DNA of 64,000 nt from Cotesia glomerata (Eukaryota; Arthropoda; Insecta; Hymenoptera; Braconidae), in assembly GCF_020080835.1 (NCBI RefSeq), contig NC_058158.1, positions 36,350,305 through 36,414,304 on the forward strand. The letters run 5' to 3'. The position numbers and the translations under genes were made by a program. Shown here one piece after another: positions 11,565-23,990 of this stretch (position 1 is the first letter of the stretch; every line of letters begins with the position of its first letter). Below the pieces are notes generated by a model. The model was not told where the DNA came from and made no database searches. It was given only the letters and a program-made list of their open reading frames with translations.

Positions 11565-14500
11565 ATGATGGCCAATAATAAACAACCCTCGATAAACGCG
11601 GTGCAGACAAAACAAGTGGAAGTTTCACCCCAGCTGCAAGCAGGGGAGAAATTTATAAAATGGGATGAGGTAATTTATCATTTTTATTACTATTATGTCG
11701 ATATAGACTTTTTTGTTTATCTTCCGCTCCAATGTTTACTTAATACTGATAATTCTAATGAACTATTTACATCATTTGTTTGATAATACCATTATCTGTC
11801 TATTATGTAACGGTATATTTATCTAAGGAAATTAATGTATAATACTCCTATTAATTTTATTATTATTTTTTTTTATTCCAGGACTCCGGTGTGGGTACTC
11901 CAGTTACACTTAAAGTTGATGAATTTGGATTTTATCTGTACTGGATTGATCAAAATAATGAAGTCGATATGCTGGATATCGCTATTATACGAGACACCAG
12001 AACTGGAAAACATGCTAAAGTACCTAAGGTATATACCATATATTAGAGACTATTATTGTCATTATTATTTGTTATCAATTATATTGTATAATAAGATATA
12101 CAGGATGTTTTGGTTTTATTAATTAAAACCGTCTAGACTCTAGACACAGCGAATATAAAAATTACAAAGCTCAGCACAAGTATAATTCAAATGCTAAAAG
12201 TACAGACTTTTATCAGAGCCACTGATTACTAGTAATGCTCAACTTACATTAAAGTTACCTGGAATCTCTATAATTATATCATGTTATTGCATAGAGATGA
12301 TGCCAATGACGCACATCACTGTTATGCGACATAATAATTATTGATAAAATTATAAATAGAAAATATATTACCTACTTTACCCTTTATTTATTGTTCATTA
12401 TTATTATTTGTTATAACTTTACGGTATAAACTTTTTTTATTCATTAATCTTACCTACTTAGACAGTAGGTCATGAGTTAAATTGAAACAAAAAAAAAATA
12501 ATCTTCGAGTTGTTTTGTAAGTCAACTGCAACATGCTTTGTAATACGTCTTATTCAGAGTGTCTAGAGTTGTCAATATCAATACAAAACTTGTGACAATA
12601 CATTAAGATATTTATATACATATAGATATATTATTATAAATATGTATACTTATTTTATTGATATGAATGAACTGAATGGCTGAATAGTTTCATCTAGCTG
12701 TTTATATTATATTATATAATATATAATCTAATGAAGTAAATATAAGTATGTGTATTTATTTAATTATTTATTTATGTAGTAGTCTGTAATTATTATAATT
12801 CATTTATAGGATCCAAAGTTAAAGTCACTCGTGACAATGGGCTCGCAAGACTCTTTAGAAGATAAAACATTGACCGTATGTTATGGATCAGACTTTGTTA
12901 ATGTCCAAGTAATAAACTTTTGCGCGAATAAGGCGGAAATAGTACGGCATTGGACGGATCAATTATTACAATTGGCGTATAATTTAACTTTATTAAATAG
13001 TAGTGTCACTGCATTTTTACAAAAGGCCCATACAAAATTAGTTCTGACTGCTGACAAAACTGGTAAAATTTCGACAAAAAAGTAAGTTAACTCGTTTTTT
13101 TATTATTATTCGTAAATATTTAAAATTTAAATCACGACGGAATTTTAATTGTATAAATATTTTTTTTTTTTCAGTATAATAAAAATGTTTACGACAAATA
13201 AAGAGGATCGAAAGCGCGTCGAAAAGGCACTTGATATTTCTTCTTTGCCATCTGCCAAGGTAAAATAAACAAATAAAATAATTAATTTTTAATCTGTAGA
13301 TACTAATTGGCTTATGAGTTGTTCCATGCGTTAATTTTTGTGGCTCGCTGCCAAAATTACCATTAACGTTATGTTCCTCGTACATTTGTTCATTAAAAGT
13401 TTTCAAAGCGACCTTGAGTGGTCGAAAAACCATATGTGTACTGATATGCGCTAATGTCTCGACAAAAAAAATAAATTAGCCGAATACTTGTAGTATATTT
13501 ATGGCTATTAAATATAAATAGAATAATTAATGCACGTTCAAAAGCTCAGGCATGCTGAGTAAATGAAAATTTAAAAAACGATTCAGCTATTTAAACGATT
13601 ATATGAATATTTGATCCATATTGCTGGATTATCTTGGGCACGTGCGGTCTAGGTATTGTGTAACTTGAATTATAAGTTACAAAACATGCCGGAGTACCCT
13701 TGAAAATTATCTATGTTTATAAGTATTATTCGTAATATGGATTACGTCATGAAAAATGTTATGTTTTTTAAATTTTACATTTTTTAAAATTACATTTCGT
13801 TTTAATGTCACTGAATTTTTTATTCAAAACTATCGCATTGTTTTGCTGTTTTGTTTTTATTTAATAATAATAATAATGATTAGTATGTCTGGCAGTAAAC
13901 TCGTGATATACAATGTGAGTTAAATAATTGTCTACATATTTTCAATTGTCACCAGTTACATTGATAATATCTTTTATATTTGGCAGTAGTATGTCCTAAA
14001 AAAAAAGTTAAAATTTATCCGGTAGGTTTGTACAATATATTTTAGCTAGTACAACTGGCATTGATCCAAAGACACATGACGAAGAAGTAATGAATTCATT
14101 TTATCATCTTTTAGATTTTATTTTGACACACTAGTTGAAATTTTAACGAGAATTTTAATATATAAAATTAATGATTCAGGGGATTTTTATTCTATTATTA
14201 TATTTATGAACAATTGTTATTAATAAAATGTATTTTATTTTTGTAATTCATCTAATTTCTAACTTCGTAAATAATTATCACCCAAAATTCTAATTTAAAA
14301 TTTTTGCGTATTATTTCCTAATTCGATATTTCTAAAAATTTTTTCTTACAACTTTTGATTTGAATTTTATTTAAAGAATAGAAGATACGATAGATTTGAT
14401 ACTGACTATTTATGTAATAAATTATATTTCTTAAAAAAAAATTATCTTGAAGTTTTTTCTTATCTCTATTATCTTATCCAAAATTTAAACTTCAACCATT

Positions 14501-17500
14501 AAAAAATTATTTTCAATGCCTTATCATTTGTTTTCAAATTTATTACATTTTTTAAACGCGTTTTTTATAATGTCGGAATTATTGTCCCTTGAATTGATTG
14601 CTCTTCTATATTATGACTTATGACATTTAGACAGTTTGTCATAAAATGAAATGAAATAGTAAGCCCTCAAGTTCACTGATTTCTTATACCAATTGTAATA
14701 GTATAATACATAAAAATACACTTAAATTTGAATTAATAATACCACAATCATAATAATAAGTAAAATAATTATAACAATAAAAATAAATAAAATAAATAAC
14801 CACTTTTTATTATTAATAAAAATGTTCACATTCGTTAATCTACTGATTTATTTACTTTAATATCTGATTTAATGGTTTGTTTGATTTATCATTGCAGACT
14901 GACGCAGTGCCGCTACAAAAGTTTCAATTTAAAGACTTTTACAATTTCTACAAGTCTTTAACCCAGCGCACGGATGTTGAAAAAGTATTTGATGAAATCG
15001 TCGGTGGGAATAGCAAACGCCGATTGATGTCAACATCACAATTTGTTGATTTTCTTAATAAATCACAGCGTGATCCTCGACTCAATGAAATATTATATCC
15101 GTACGCGAACGACGCTCGAGCTCGAGATATTATCAATCAATACGAACCGGATAAAAATAACGCCAGCCGAGGACAATTAAGTTCAGATGGTTTTCTTAGG
15201 TATTTAATGAGTGAAGATAATCCAATTGTTGCCATGTCCAAGTATGAGCTAGATGATGATATGGATCAACCACTCGCTCATTATTTTATCAATTCTAGTC
15301 ACAACACTTATCTAACAGGTAATTTTAACTATCAATATCGGTGTAAGGACTCTTATAAAAAACTTTGGCTTTTTCTTCTAAGCAACAACTTTATATTATG
15401 TGGTTTCATTTACGTTAAATATTAATAAAGTACTTGAGTATTTAATTTATCAGCTTGTTATTATATTTAATTATTTTTTTAATAGGCCATCAACTTACTG
15501 GAAAAAGTTCCGTCGAGATATACCGGCAGTGTTTACTCTCAGGTTGTCGTTGCGTTGAATTAGATTTCTGGAATGGAAAATTTGACGAGCCTGTAATAGT
15601 TCATGGGTAAAAATTATTAGCTTAAAAAAAATATATTTTCATCTCTTGCTTAGTATTTATTTCTGGGCCAGTCTATTTTTTTCCAAGTATGTATAATATC
15701 TAAAGTAGATAGAACTTAAGGGAAATATTTTATCAGATACACATTTGTGCCTGAAATATGCGCTCGGGATGTGATCGAGGCGATAGCGGAGAGTGCCTTC
15801 AAAACATCCGAATTCCCGGTTGTACTCAGTTTCGAGAATCACTGCAATCCGCGTCAACAGGCTAAGATTGCTCAGTATTGTAGGGAGTACTTTGGTGACA
15901 TGTTGCTTGATGCTCCCCTTGAATCGCATAAGGTATTGCTAGTTGTAGTTGCTAAATAATAAACCTGTAGTTAGTAATTAGATTTAGCGCTAAATAACCC
16001 TACTATTTATTTAAATCGTTAAAAAAATCTTGCTGTTAATTAAAATTTAATTTCTAACTTTTGCAAGTACTTTTTTCATTTTAAAATACTAAATAATTTT
16101 TTCTAATAATTTTTTTATTTGAAATTAATCCATAATTTTAATTAAAAATTAAAAAAAATTATTCTTACAACATTGACTCGTTTTATTAACAATTTAATTG
16201 TGTTTAATTTATGGTGTAGCTATTACCAGGTCATGAGCTTCCACCGCCGTCGCTACTGAAACGCAAGATAATAATAAAGAACAAAAAGAAGCACCGTAAT
16301 CACAAGAAAGACCACAAGAAGCACCAGCAAGGAGATCAGGCTGCTGAGGCCGGTCAAGTGGCCGAGACTAATGGTGTCAGTCAGCAAGCTGACGGTGAGA
16401 ACGGTCCACCACCTGACGTAATCCCGCAAAATGAAGTAGACGGCGAGCAGTCAATTGGCAATGACGTATCTCATAGTCCGGCAATGCTCCCGCAGCGACA
16501 AGGTAGTAAAGACAGTAATCCAGATGATGAAGATGATGAAGACGAGTCCAGTACCGAGGAAGATGAATCAAACGTTGAGGATATTAAACTGAGGATGGAC
16601 GATAAGGTGGCAGCTACCGATAAAGTTGCATCTACCGCCAAAGAAACGGAAGCCGGGGCTGAAATATCAGCTCTCGTAAATTATGTACAGCCTGTGCACT
16701 TTAATAGCTTTGAGAATGCTGAGAAAAAAAATCGTATGTATGAAATGTCTTCGTTTGATGAAAAGCAAGCGACAACTTTGCTCAAAGAGCGACCATTGGA
16801 ATTTGTCAACTATAACAAGCACCAACTATCTCGTGTTTATCCGGCCGGAACGCGGTTCGACTCGAGTAACTTTATGCCTCAGGTATTTTGGAATGCCGGC
16901 TGTCAGTTGGTTGCTTTAAATTACCAAACTCTCGATCTAGCTATGCAACTAAACATTGGAATCTTTGAGTATAATCAACGCTGTGGCTATTTGCTCAAGC
17001 CGGAATTCATGAGACGTAAGGATCGCCGCCTGGATCCATTCGCCGAGTCAACAGTCGATGGAATTATTGCCGGTACTGTACACATACACGTAATATCTGG
17101 ACAGTTTTTGAGTGACAAAAGGGTGGGCACATACGTCGAAGTCGACATGTATGGTCTGCCTGCGGACACTGTCCGCAAGAAGTTCAAGACTAAAATAGTA
17201 CCTAACAATGGGATAAATCCCATTTACGATGAAGAGCCTTTTGTATTCAAGAAGGTCGTGTTACCTGAGTTGGCGTCACTGCGTATCGCTGCTTATGAGG
17301 AGTCTGGCCGGTTAATTGGCCACCGAGTTCTCCCCGTAGTGGGTCTTTGCCCGGGTTACCGGCACGTGACACTCAGGAACGAGTGCGGCCAGCCCCGTCC
17401 TCTAGCCAGTCTCTTTCTACATGTTATTGTTAAAGACTATGTACCTGACGGATTCAACGACTTTGCTGAGGCTCTTGCCAACCCGATTAAATATCAGTGT

Positions 17501-20147
17501 GAACTGGAAAAGCGAGCTAAGCAATTAGAACGGTTGATGGACATTGATGAGCTCGAAGGGGATTCCAATGTAAGTTTTTCTTATTATTTAATTTTTCTAT
17601 TGGTATTTATTTAGGGTTTACTTAACAATGTGTGTTGGTGTGTTTGTGCTTACTAACATTGGTAAAGGATAAAGATAAGGATAAAGACAAGGATAAAGAT
17701 AAAGAAAAAGATAGAGAAAAAGATAAAGAAAAGGAAAAGGAGAAAGAAAAAGTTGTTACTAGTGCTGCAAAGCCAACTGTGAGTTTTGTATGTAAATTGT
17801 TATTTGTTATACGTGAATATTTATTTATTTATTGGTTGTCCTTGTTAGTTTATTCATAGATAAAATGATTAGTTGAAATTCAAAAGGGGAGTTATAATTT
17901 CCAATTATTATTTTATTACAATAAATAAGTTAAATTTTTTTGCTTTGAAATATTATTTTCTTTTTTTAATTATAATTTTTGGTACTAGTTAAAAAGTGAG
18001 AGTAATTATTTAAAAATCTCCGCTTGAATTTCAGCTCCGTAAAATTTAAATTGATACTTGATACTTTGATACTGGTGGTTATGGGGTGGTTATTGAGGTA
18101 TAATAATTGTCTTTAAGGATGAAACAACAAAAGCAAAGAAATTACAGCCTTCCGGCGATTTATCGGGTGCGTTACAGTTGTCAGAAAGTCCACACGGGCG
18201 AGCATCAACTGCGGGCTTGGAAGTCCCAGATACTCCTGATGTGGAAGACGGAGTTGTGTCGTCAACAGTTTCGGTTGTTGATGTTACGTCAAATAAAAAC
18301 GCGTCTGTCATAGTTTCGAGTAAGTTTACTTAATAATATTTATGTTACTGCGTTTATTAACTGGCAGAAGTAATAGAAATTTGTGTTTTTATTAAATTAA
18401 GTTGGAGATGGAATTGTCGCGGAGCCATTGGAAAAACTTATGACTAACAAGCTTGTTTTGGAGAAAAAAGGAGAGTTTGAGAAAAAATTTGAATCTTTGC
18501 GTCGCAAGCATGAAAAAGAGCGCTCGCGTTTACAATCTGGGAAAGGATCTGTTGACGGTGAAAAATACAAATCTAAATTTTATAATAATAAATTGGTGAA
18601 ACGACTTTCTACTAAAAATATGTAAGTTTTTTTATTTTAATTTGTGCTCCAGTAAACAAAAAGATGAGGTTTAACACGGAAAAAGTAAAATAAATTTGTC
18701 TTTTATTTTGTCACAATAGATTTTCCACTGACGTTGGTTTGAGTGTGACTTTGCCGGAGACGTCAGAGTGCCAGGAAGAGGGTGTCGAGGGACCTTCAAA
18801 AGGTCTTCCCAAGAGTCAAAGTGAACGGTTGTTAAACATACTCAAAGAGCATTTGGATCAAGAAAAAGAACTACAAGATAAATACCATGACATTGTGTAT
18901 GCCATGGTTGAAAAAGTTATGATAACATCACAGACAAATCAGATGAAGACACTTAAAGTTCTTTTGGAAAGAGAAATAAGCAGTGCCATGAGAAGGTTAC
19001 AAAAATTACGACACCTCGAGGTTTGTAACTTTTTCAGATAAACTACAAAGTTTGAAATATATATTGATCGATGCATGCATTTTAAATGAGGAACATAGTA
19101 AATTGGAATAGACACTCGTCAAAAGTTGTTACATTTACTGTATATTTGATCTCGCAGTGAATGTAACAGAACTTTAGACAAATTTTATCAATTTAAGTTT
19201 ACCAGATTCATTATTACGAGCATACATGAACTTTAAAAGCATAAGTTCCAAAAAAAAAAATTTTAATTATAAATTATTGCGTTCATTAGGTGAAACAGTT
19301 GTCAAAAGTACATAAAGATAAGGCAGAATTTGATCGCATGAAACGAGAAGTCGGTAAAACGACTATTGAGAAGGGAGTTAATGAATGTAGCAGGCTGACG
19401 GATATTTATGATAAGAAGAAAGCTGAGCTTGAGTCGCAACACGAGGAAATTCGCCAGAAACTTGAAGAGGAGAGAAATAAGGTACTAGTTACTTAATTTT
19501 AAATCTGCATTCATCTAAAACTTTCAAGTTGACCATTAGCAATAAAATTAACTTAATAAAATGTTTATTTACGATTAAATTACTAAATACTTAATGTCTT
19601 GGTAATTATTGAAACTGAAGATAGGATATTAAAACAGTATAAGGGTTAATTGTGTGGTTTTATTAATTTAAAGAGACAGATTTGTACTTATTAGGGTGCG
19701 TCAAAATTTAATCTTCGAATGCAACCTTTTAAAATTGGAATTTTGAGTTTCGCTTTTAACAGGAGCTGTATTTGGTCATTTCCTAATATATTTTGGTGTG
19801 TCACGATTTATTTGATATTCATAGAATTTTTTAACAGGAGCTTCGTTTGGCCAAATTTTGAAATTTTTAAATTCCAGAAAAAATGCTTAAACAAAAGTCC
19901 TGTTAAAAAATTATGTGAATATCAAATAAATCCTGGCACATCAAAATATCTCAGGAAATGCTTTTAGAGATTAAATTTTGACGCACCCTAGTACTTATTT
20001 TATTAAAATTGGTTAAATTTTCAGGTAAAGGCAGCAATACAAGCCGAATATACTAGTAGTTACAATAAATATGAGAGCGGTGAGCTAGCATTAACGCCTT
20101 CAGCTAGCACAAGTTTTGCCGACACACTGAGTAAAACACCTTACTGA
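11565..20147 (+). CDS. Plc21C: Phosphoinositide phospholipase C-beta (Plc21C type), 14 exons
   Basis: This enzyme cleaves PIP2 into IP3 and diacylglycerol under Gq at the plasma membrane. Exons: 11565-11669, 11882-12028, 12810-13081, 13175-13259, 14898-15318, 15486-15606, 15737-15932, 16220-17569, 17668-17778, 18118-18319, 18402-18621, 18720-19020, 19290-19481, 20025-20147. All join in frame to 1281 aa. Order: PH-like region (about 20-150), EF hands (about 150-310), X box with all catalytic residues (H338, N339, E368, D370, H383, E417; spacing identical to PLC-delta1), basic patch and acidic X-Y linker (549-568 very acidic, the autoinhibitory type), Y box (about 597-715), C2 (about 730-850), a D/K/E repeat exon (900-936), then a long helical C-terminal domain (about 1010-1245) used for Gq and membrane binding. 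N-terminal [14 protein letters not shown] and length fit Plc21C better than NorpA (about 1095 aa). The first ATG is doubled; either could start. An hAT-like MITE sits in intron 13. Confidence 0.95.
12029..12809 (+). other. PLC-beta intron 2
   Basis: AT-rich intron with no repeat or gene that I can support. Confidence 0.6.
13260..14897 (+). other. PLC-beta intron 4 (longest intron)
   Basis: A 1.6-kb AT-rich intron without a recognisable element. A poor-quality open frame on the minus strand overlapping its start is judged spurious because it overlaps the coding exon. Confidence 0.6.
17668..17778 (+). repeat. Coding simple repeat (GATAAA/GAAAAA)n forming PLC-beta exon 9
   Basis: The exon is almost wholly built of GAT AAA, GAT AAG, GAG AAA and GAA AAG codons and encodes 28 residues of alternating Asp/Glu and Lys before VVTSAAKPT. 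Its length (111 bp, 37 codons) and phase 0 on both sides mean that skipping it would keep the frame. It lies between the C2 domain and the C-terminal coiled coil. Confidence 0.8.
19692..19990. mobile_element. hAT-like palindromic MITE in PLC-beta intron 13
   Basis: The ends are TAGGGTGCGTCAAAATTTAA and its reverse complement, and the element is flanked by a perfect 8-bp direct repeat GTACTTAT (19684-19691 and 19991-19998). An 8-bp duplication with TA(G)GG ends is the hAT pattern. The two arms are about 140 bp each and imperfect. Internal words such as TTTTAAAATTGGAATTTTGAG and TTTTTAACAGGAGCT are shared with the elements at 23787 and 26026. There is no transposase frame. Confidence 0.85.
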
Positions 20148-23100
20148 CTCCCCCCGCAGGATCGCGACCAGATCCATGAGCTATATCGCAATCGACCTTT
20201 TCACGTCTAGCGTATGTTGAGCGAACAGATAAAGACTTTTTAAAAATAGAATATTACAGTTTCGAGAACGGAAATATTTAAGCCGCGAATGCTTTAATGA
20301 CAAATGGTAGAAAATGCTGGACGTGATTACACTGAGGAATAACCTTCCTCGGGTATTTTATATTGTATCTGATGAAAGACACGCTTTGTCGACGTCAAAG
20401 TCTTTGCAGTTTTGTGTCTATTATGAGACAGGTATTTTAAAATGTTTAAAGATATAGTACGTCGCACAAAGTACGATATATCATAGCCATAGCTCCTCAA
20501 TTTATTTTTTTTTGTTTTATTTTTATTGATTTAATTTTTTCGTTGTTTTTTAACAGTATTAAAAGAGTACAGGTTACCATTTAATTTTTATTCTATTTTT
20601 TTTTTTTTAAGTAATCCATGTATAAATCATTTATAGCGAAATGATTATTGTCAGACCGTACATTATTCTAAATAAGTGTAAACGATTGCTCTCCATCTTG
20701 TTGTTATATACATAAGAGTTATCCATTTATTTTATTGCCACGAAATATTAATATAAATATAAAACATACATACATACAACATGCATAATTATAATGATTA
20801 CTATTAATTATAATAATGATTGATGATATTGAGGAATAATTGGATTTTGATAAAATGATAAATGAAATCCACATTTATAAAATTAAAAACTTGTCTGGCC
20901 TAGAAAAATTTTAATTAGTATAATAAATTTTTGGGCAGTTGTAAATTTGACTGAAAGTAAATGAAAAAAAAAACGTAAATAAATTATTTGGCAACCGTAT
21001 AATAATATTGATAATAATAAAATAAGTTTGGTGGTAAAACAAATAATTCATCAAATTAATAATTTTATCGACAGATTTATATAAATTTATTTCGACTGAG
21101 ACGTGGGTCTGAGATAACTTTTTTTAAATTATTTAAGTAATAAGTGAATAAATAAAGTAAATTATCATCGTGTAAGGCTTATTCGTACATAAATATAATT
21201 TTGGACACTGAGCAATTGGTTAAACGGTAGCTTCGAGGAAGACAATCAAAAAAAAAAATTTTTACACGATAAGCATTTAGCGGTAACATTTTTTCCTGTT
21301 ATTTATAATCGTATTAAAGAACATAATGAATTAAATTAATGATAATAATTATTGTAATCAAATCCTCATTAATTGTAAATCTGTTTATTTATAACCATCA
21401 GCGATGAGTATTCTATTTATTTTTAAGATTAGTCACAAGTTACCATTTGTCAGCATAAGTATAAATCAATATATCTATATATTTATTGACATAAGATTAA
21501 TATTAATGATAACAATAATAATAATGATAATGATGATTAAAATAACTAAATAAATATTAAGAAATCAATGTCTTTCAAATGATACATTGATTAATGGCGG
21601 TTAGATTTTGAGAGTTTCGTTATTTAATTAATTTATTTTATTATTAATAAAATATTTAACGACTCCAAAGTTTTTTTAATGCCAAAAGCACTGTTTAAAT
21701 AATTCATTATTGCCGTTACGCTTATTTGTTTGTCGGCAAAATGAATAATGGATAAATAAATAAATAAATAAATAATATTCATTGTGCGAGACCTCGATCA
21801 AACCGCCGGAGATGTTGCGAGACGCGTTGTGATATATAATGGATCTCAAAAACAATCGTATGATTGATGAAAAAATGAACAAAATCTACGACTAAGGGGA
21901 CAGGAAGAAAATGAATGGAAAATAATAATAACAATACTAATAATAATAATAATAAAATTAACAAAAGTACAATGCTTCTATTTCTCACTGAAGTTGCTAC
22001 AATCGTACGAAAGTCGACTGAACTATTTGCTAATAATATTGTTAGAGAAAAAAAAAAGAGAAATAATAATAATATTAATATTTAAATAAATAATGAATTC
22101 ATATTTGACGGATACGAGTTTCAATGAATTAATATAAATTATTATTTTTTATCAACGCTCAGTTTTAAATAAAAGTAGATTAAAAATAATAAAATCGTTA
22201 AAATGAGCTTCAATACATCTGAGAGCAATATATACTGGATATTCAACGATAATATTAAATATGTGAAACTTGTATCAATTATACCGATCCCCAGAGTCCA
22301 TTTAGTCCATTATATTTATACTTAACTAAAAATTGCATTTGTAGATAGTAATTGTATAATTGTAAACATAAATTATGAAAATAAGAGCAAGTTTTATTTA
22401 ATACCCGCGACAAGTCAACGTTTTATGTCGCCGTTAATTATTGTAATAGTTAAATAATTTATTTACCTGTAATATTTTTAAATTAATGTAATGGCGATGA
22501 AAGTAGGAGATGTATGATCATTTTTGATATTTTTAAATATACCATTATAATATTGATAGATGAAAATTAAAATATTTAACGCGAAAAAAATTAAAAAGTC
22601 ATTTTTACCTAAAAATATAATAATTATTTAAAAATTCAAACTATTGTACGTCTGCTATTTTTAGTACCATATTAGCGTAAGCAAAATCAAATAATTCCAT
22701 TTAATTATTCAGTCACGCATTTAAAATAAATCATATAATTATAAATTAAAAATGAAAATTCATTGCAGTTGAAATTATTCAAAGAGATATAATTTTTTCT
22801 CGCTAGTTAATAATCATAATAAAAAATGGAATTATCCGGTTCTGTTGGAAACAAAAAACTCGACAGGACTAAAATACGCATTTTAAATGCAAATTGTTTG
22901 ATGAGAATTCTCTATAAGAGATTTTATGAATGCATTATAAACTCAAGTATAGATCTGAATTTTGTTAATTATTATAAAAAATTGTGTTCACTATTTTTCT
23001 TTGTATGTATTTTTTTAATTCAACTGATCAATCTCAAAAAAACTTGCGATTTTCCTTACACATTTTCTTCCATGCCATATACATATAAATATATTTATAC

Positions 23101-23786
23101 AAATGGGTATATACATAACATAAATATACATTTACATAGAAATATAATTGTAATAATATTATTATTAATATTAAAAATAGAGATTATTATATTCGCGTTG
23201 ATATACTATGTGTTGTTGCTGTTAATGTTGTTAATAAATGTAGCGACGGTAGCTAGACAAATGAATAAACTAAATGTTTGATATCTTATCTTTGTGTAAT
23301 AAATGTGTAAAATTTTCATGCGCTGACTTGCCAGATTAAAGCGCGATACAGTTATTTTAATGATTATTTGTACATTAGTTACTTAACGCAACAAAACTAT
23401 TGTATTAAAAAAAAAAAAAAAAAAAAAAAAAACAAAAATTAGTCTTCCTTAAATTGAGGACAGAAAAACCAAATATATATTGTATCGTAATTATTTATTC
23501 AATATTTACTGTTGATTCACTTAAATCATATATTTATTAAAATATTTTCTGAATGTCTACACACAAATGTCAGTAATTAATTTTAATTAACTGTATATAA
23601 ATATATTTTAATAATTTCGATCGAGTAACTTGCTCCTTTATATTTCGTCAATTTTTGAATATAAATAAATAAATATTTATATAAAAAAAAATATATATAT
23701 ACATATACATATTTATTGCAAGGCTCGTCAGTCGCGTGATTATGACGCTTAAATATTTGTGTTACTAGAATCATATATATATATAT
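20148..23786 (+). other. 3' flank and presumed 3' UTR of PLC-beta
   Basis: The stretch is extremely AT-rich. Several AATAAA words (for example near 21149) could end the transcript. A 151-codon open frame at 22826-23281 consists mostly of Ile, Leu, Tyr and Asn from AT-rich codons and is judged spurious. A poly(A) run of about 25 bases at 23407-23431 may mark a transcript end copy or a retroposed tail. No further gene is visible. Confidence 0.5.
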
Positions 23787-23982
23787 TAGGGTGTGCCAAA
23801 ATGTAACTCCCGTGGAGAACCTTTTAAAATTGGAATTTTGAGTTCCGCTTTTAACAGGGGCTGCGTTTGGGCATTTCCTGAGATATTTTGGAGTCAGACG
23901 ATGTATTTGATTTTCATAGAATTTTTTAACAGAAGCTTAGTTTGGGCATTTCCGGTGCAAATTCAAAATTTGGCCCTAAAAT
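23787..23982. mobile_element. Single arm of the hAT-like MITE family
   Basis: It starts TAGGGTGTGCCAAAATGTAA and matches one arm of the complete palindromic element at 26026-26381 throughout (same words TTTTAACAGGGGCTG, TTTCCTGAGATATTTTGG, GAATTTTTTAACAGAAGCTT). It stops after the middle, near AAATTTGGCC, with no second arm, so it is a half copy. The left flank is ATATATAT. Confidence 0.75.
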
Positions 23983-23990
23983 ATATATAT

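Noticed and set aside
13038..13433. A 131-codon minus-strand frame.
   Set aside because: It runs antisense across PLC-beta exons 3 and 4 and intron 3, so it is a shadow.
22826..23281. A 151-codon open frame downstream of PLC-beta, with hydrophobic stretches.
   Set aside because: Composition is what AT-rich non-coding DNA gives (Ile, Leu, Tyr, Asn, Phe). There are no splice or family signals.
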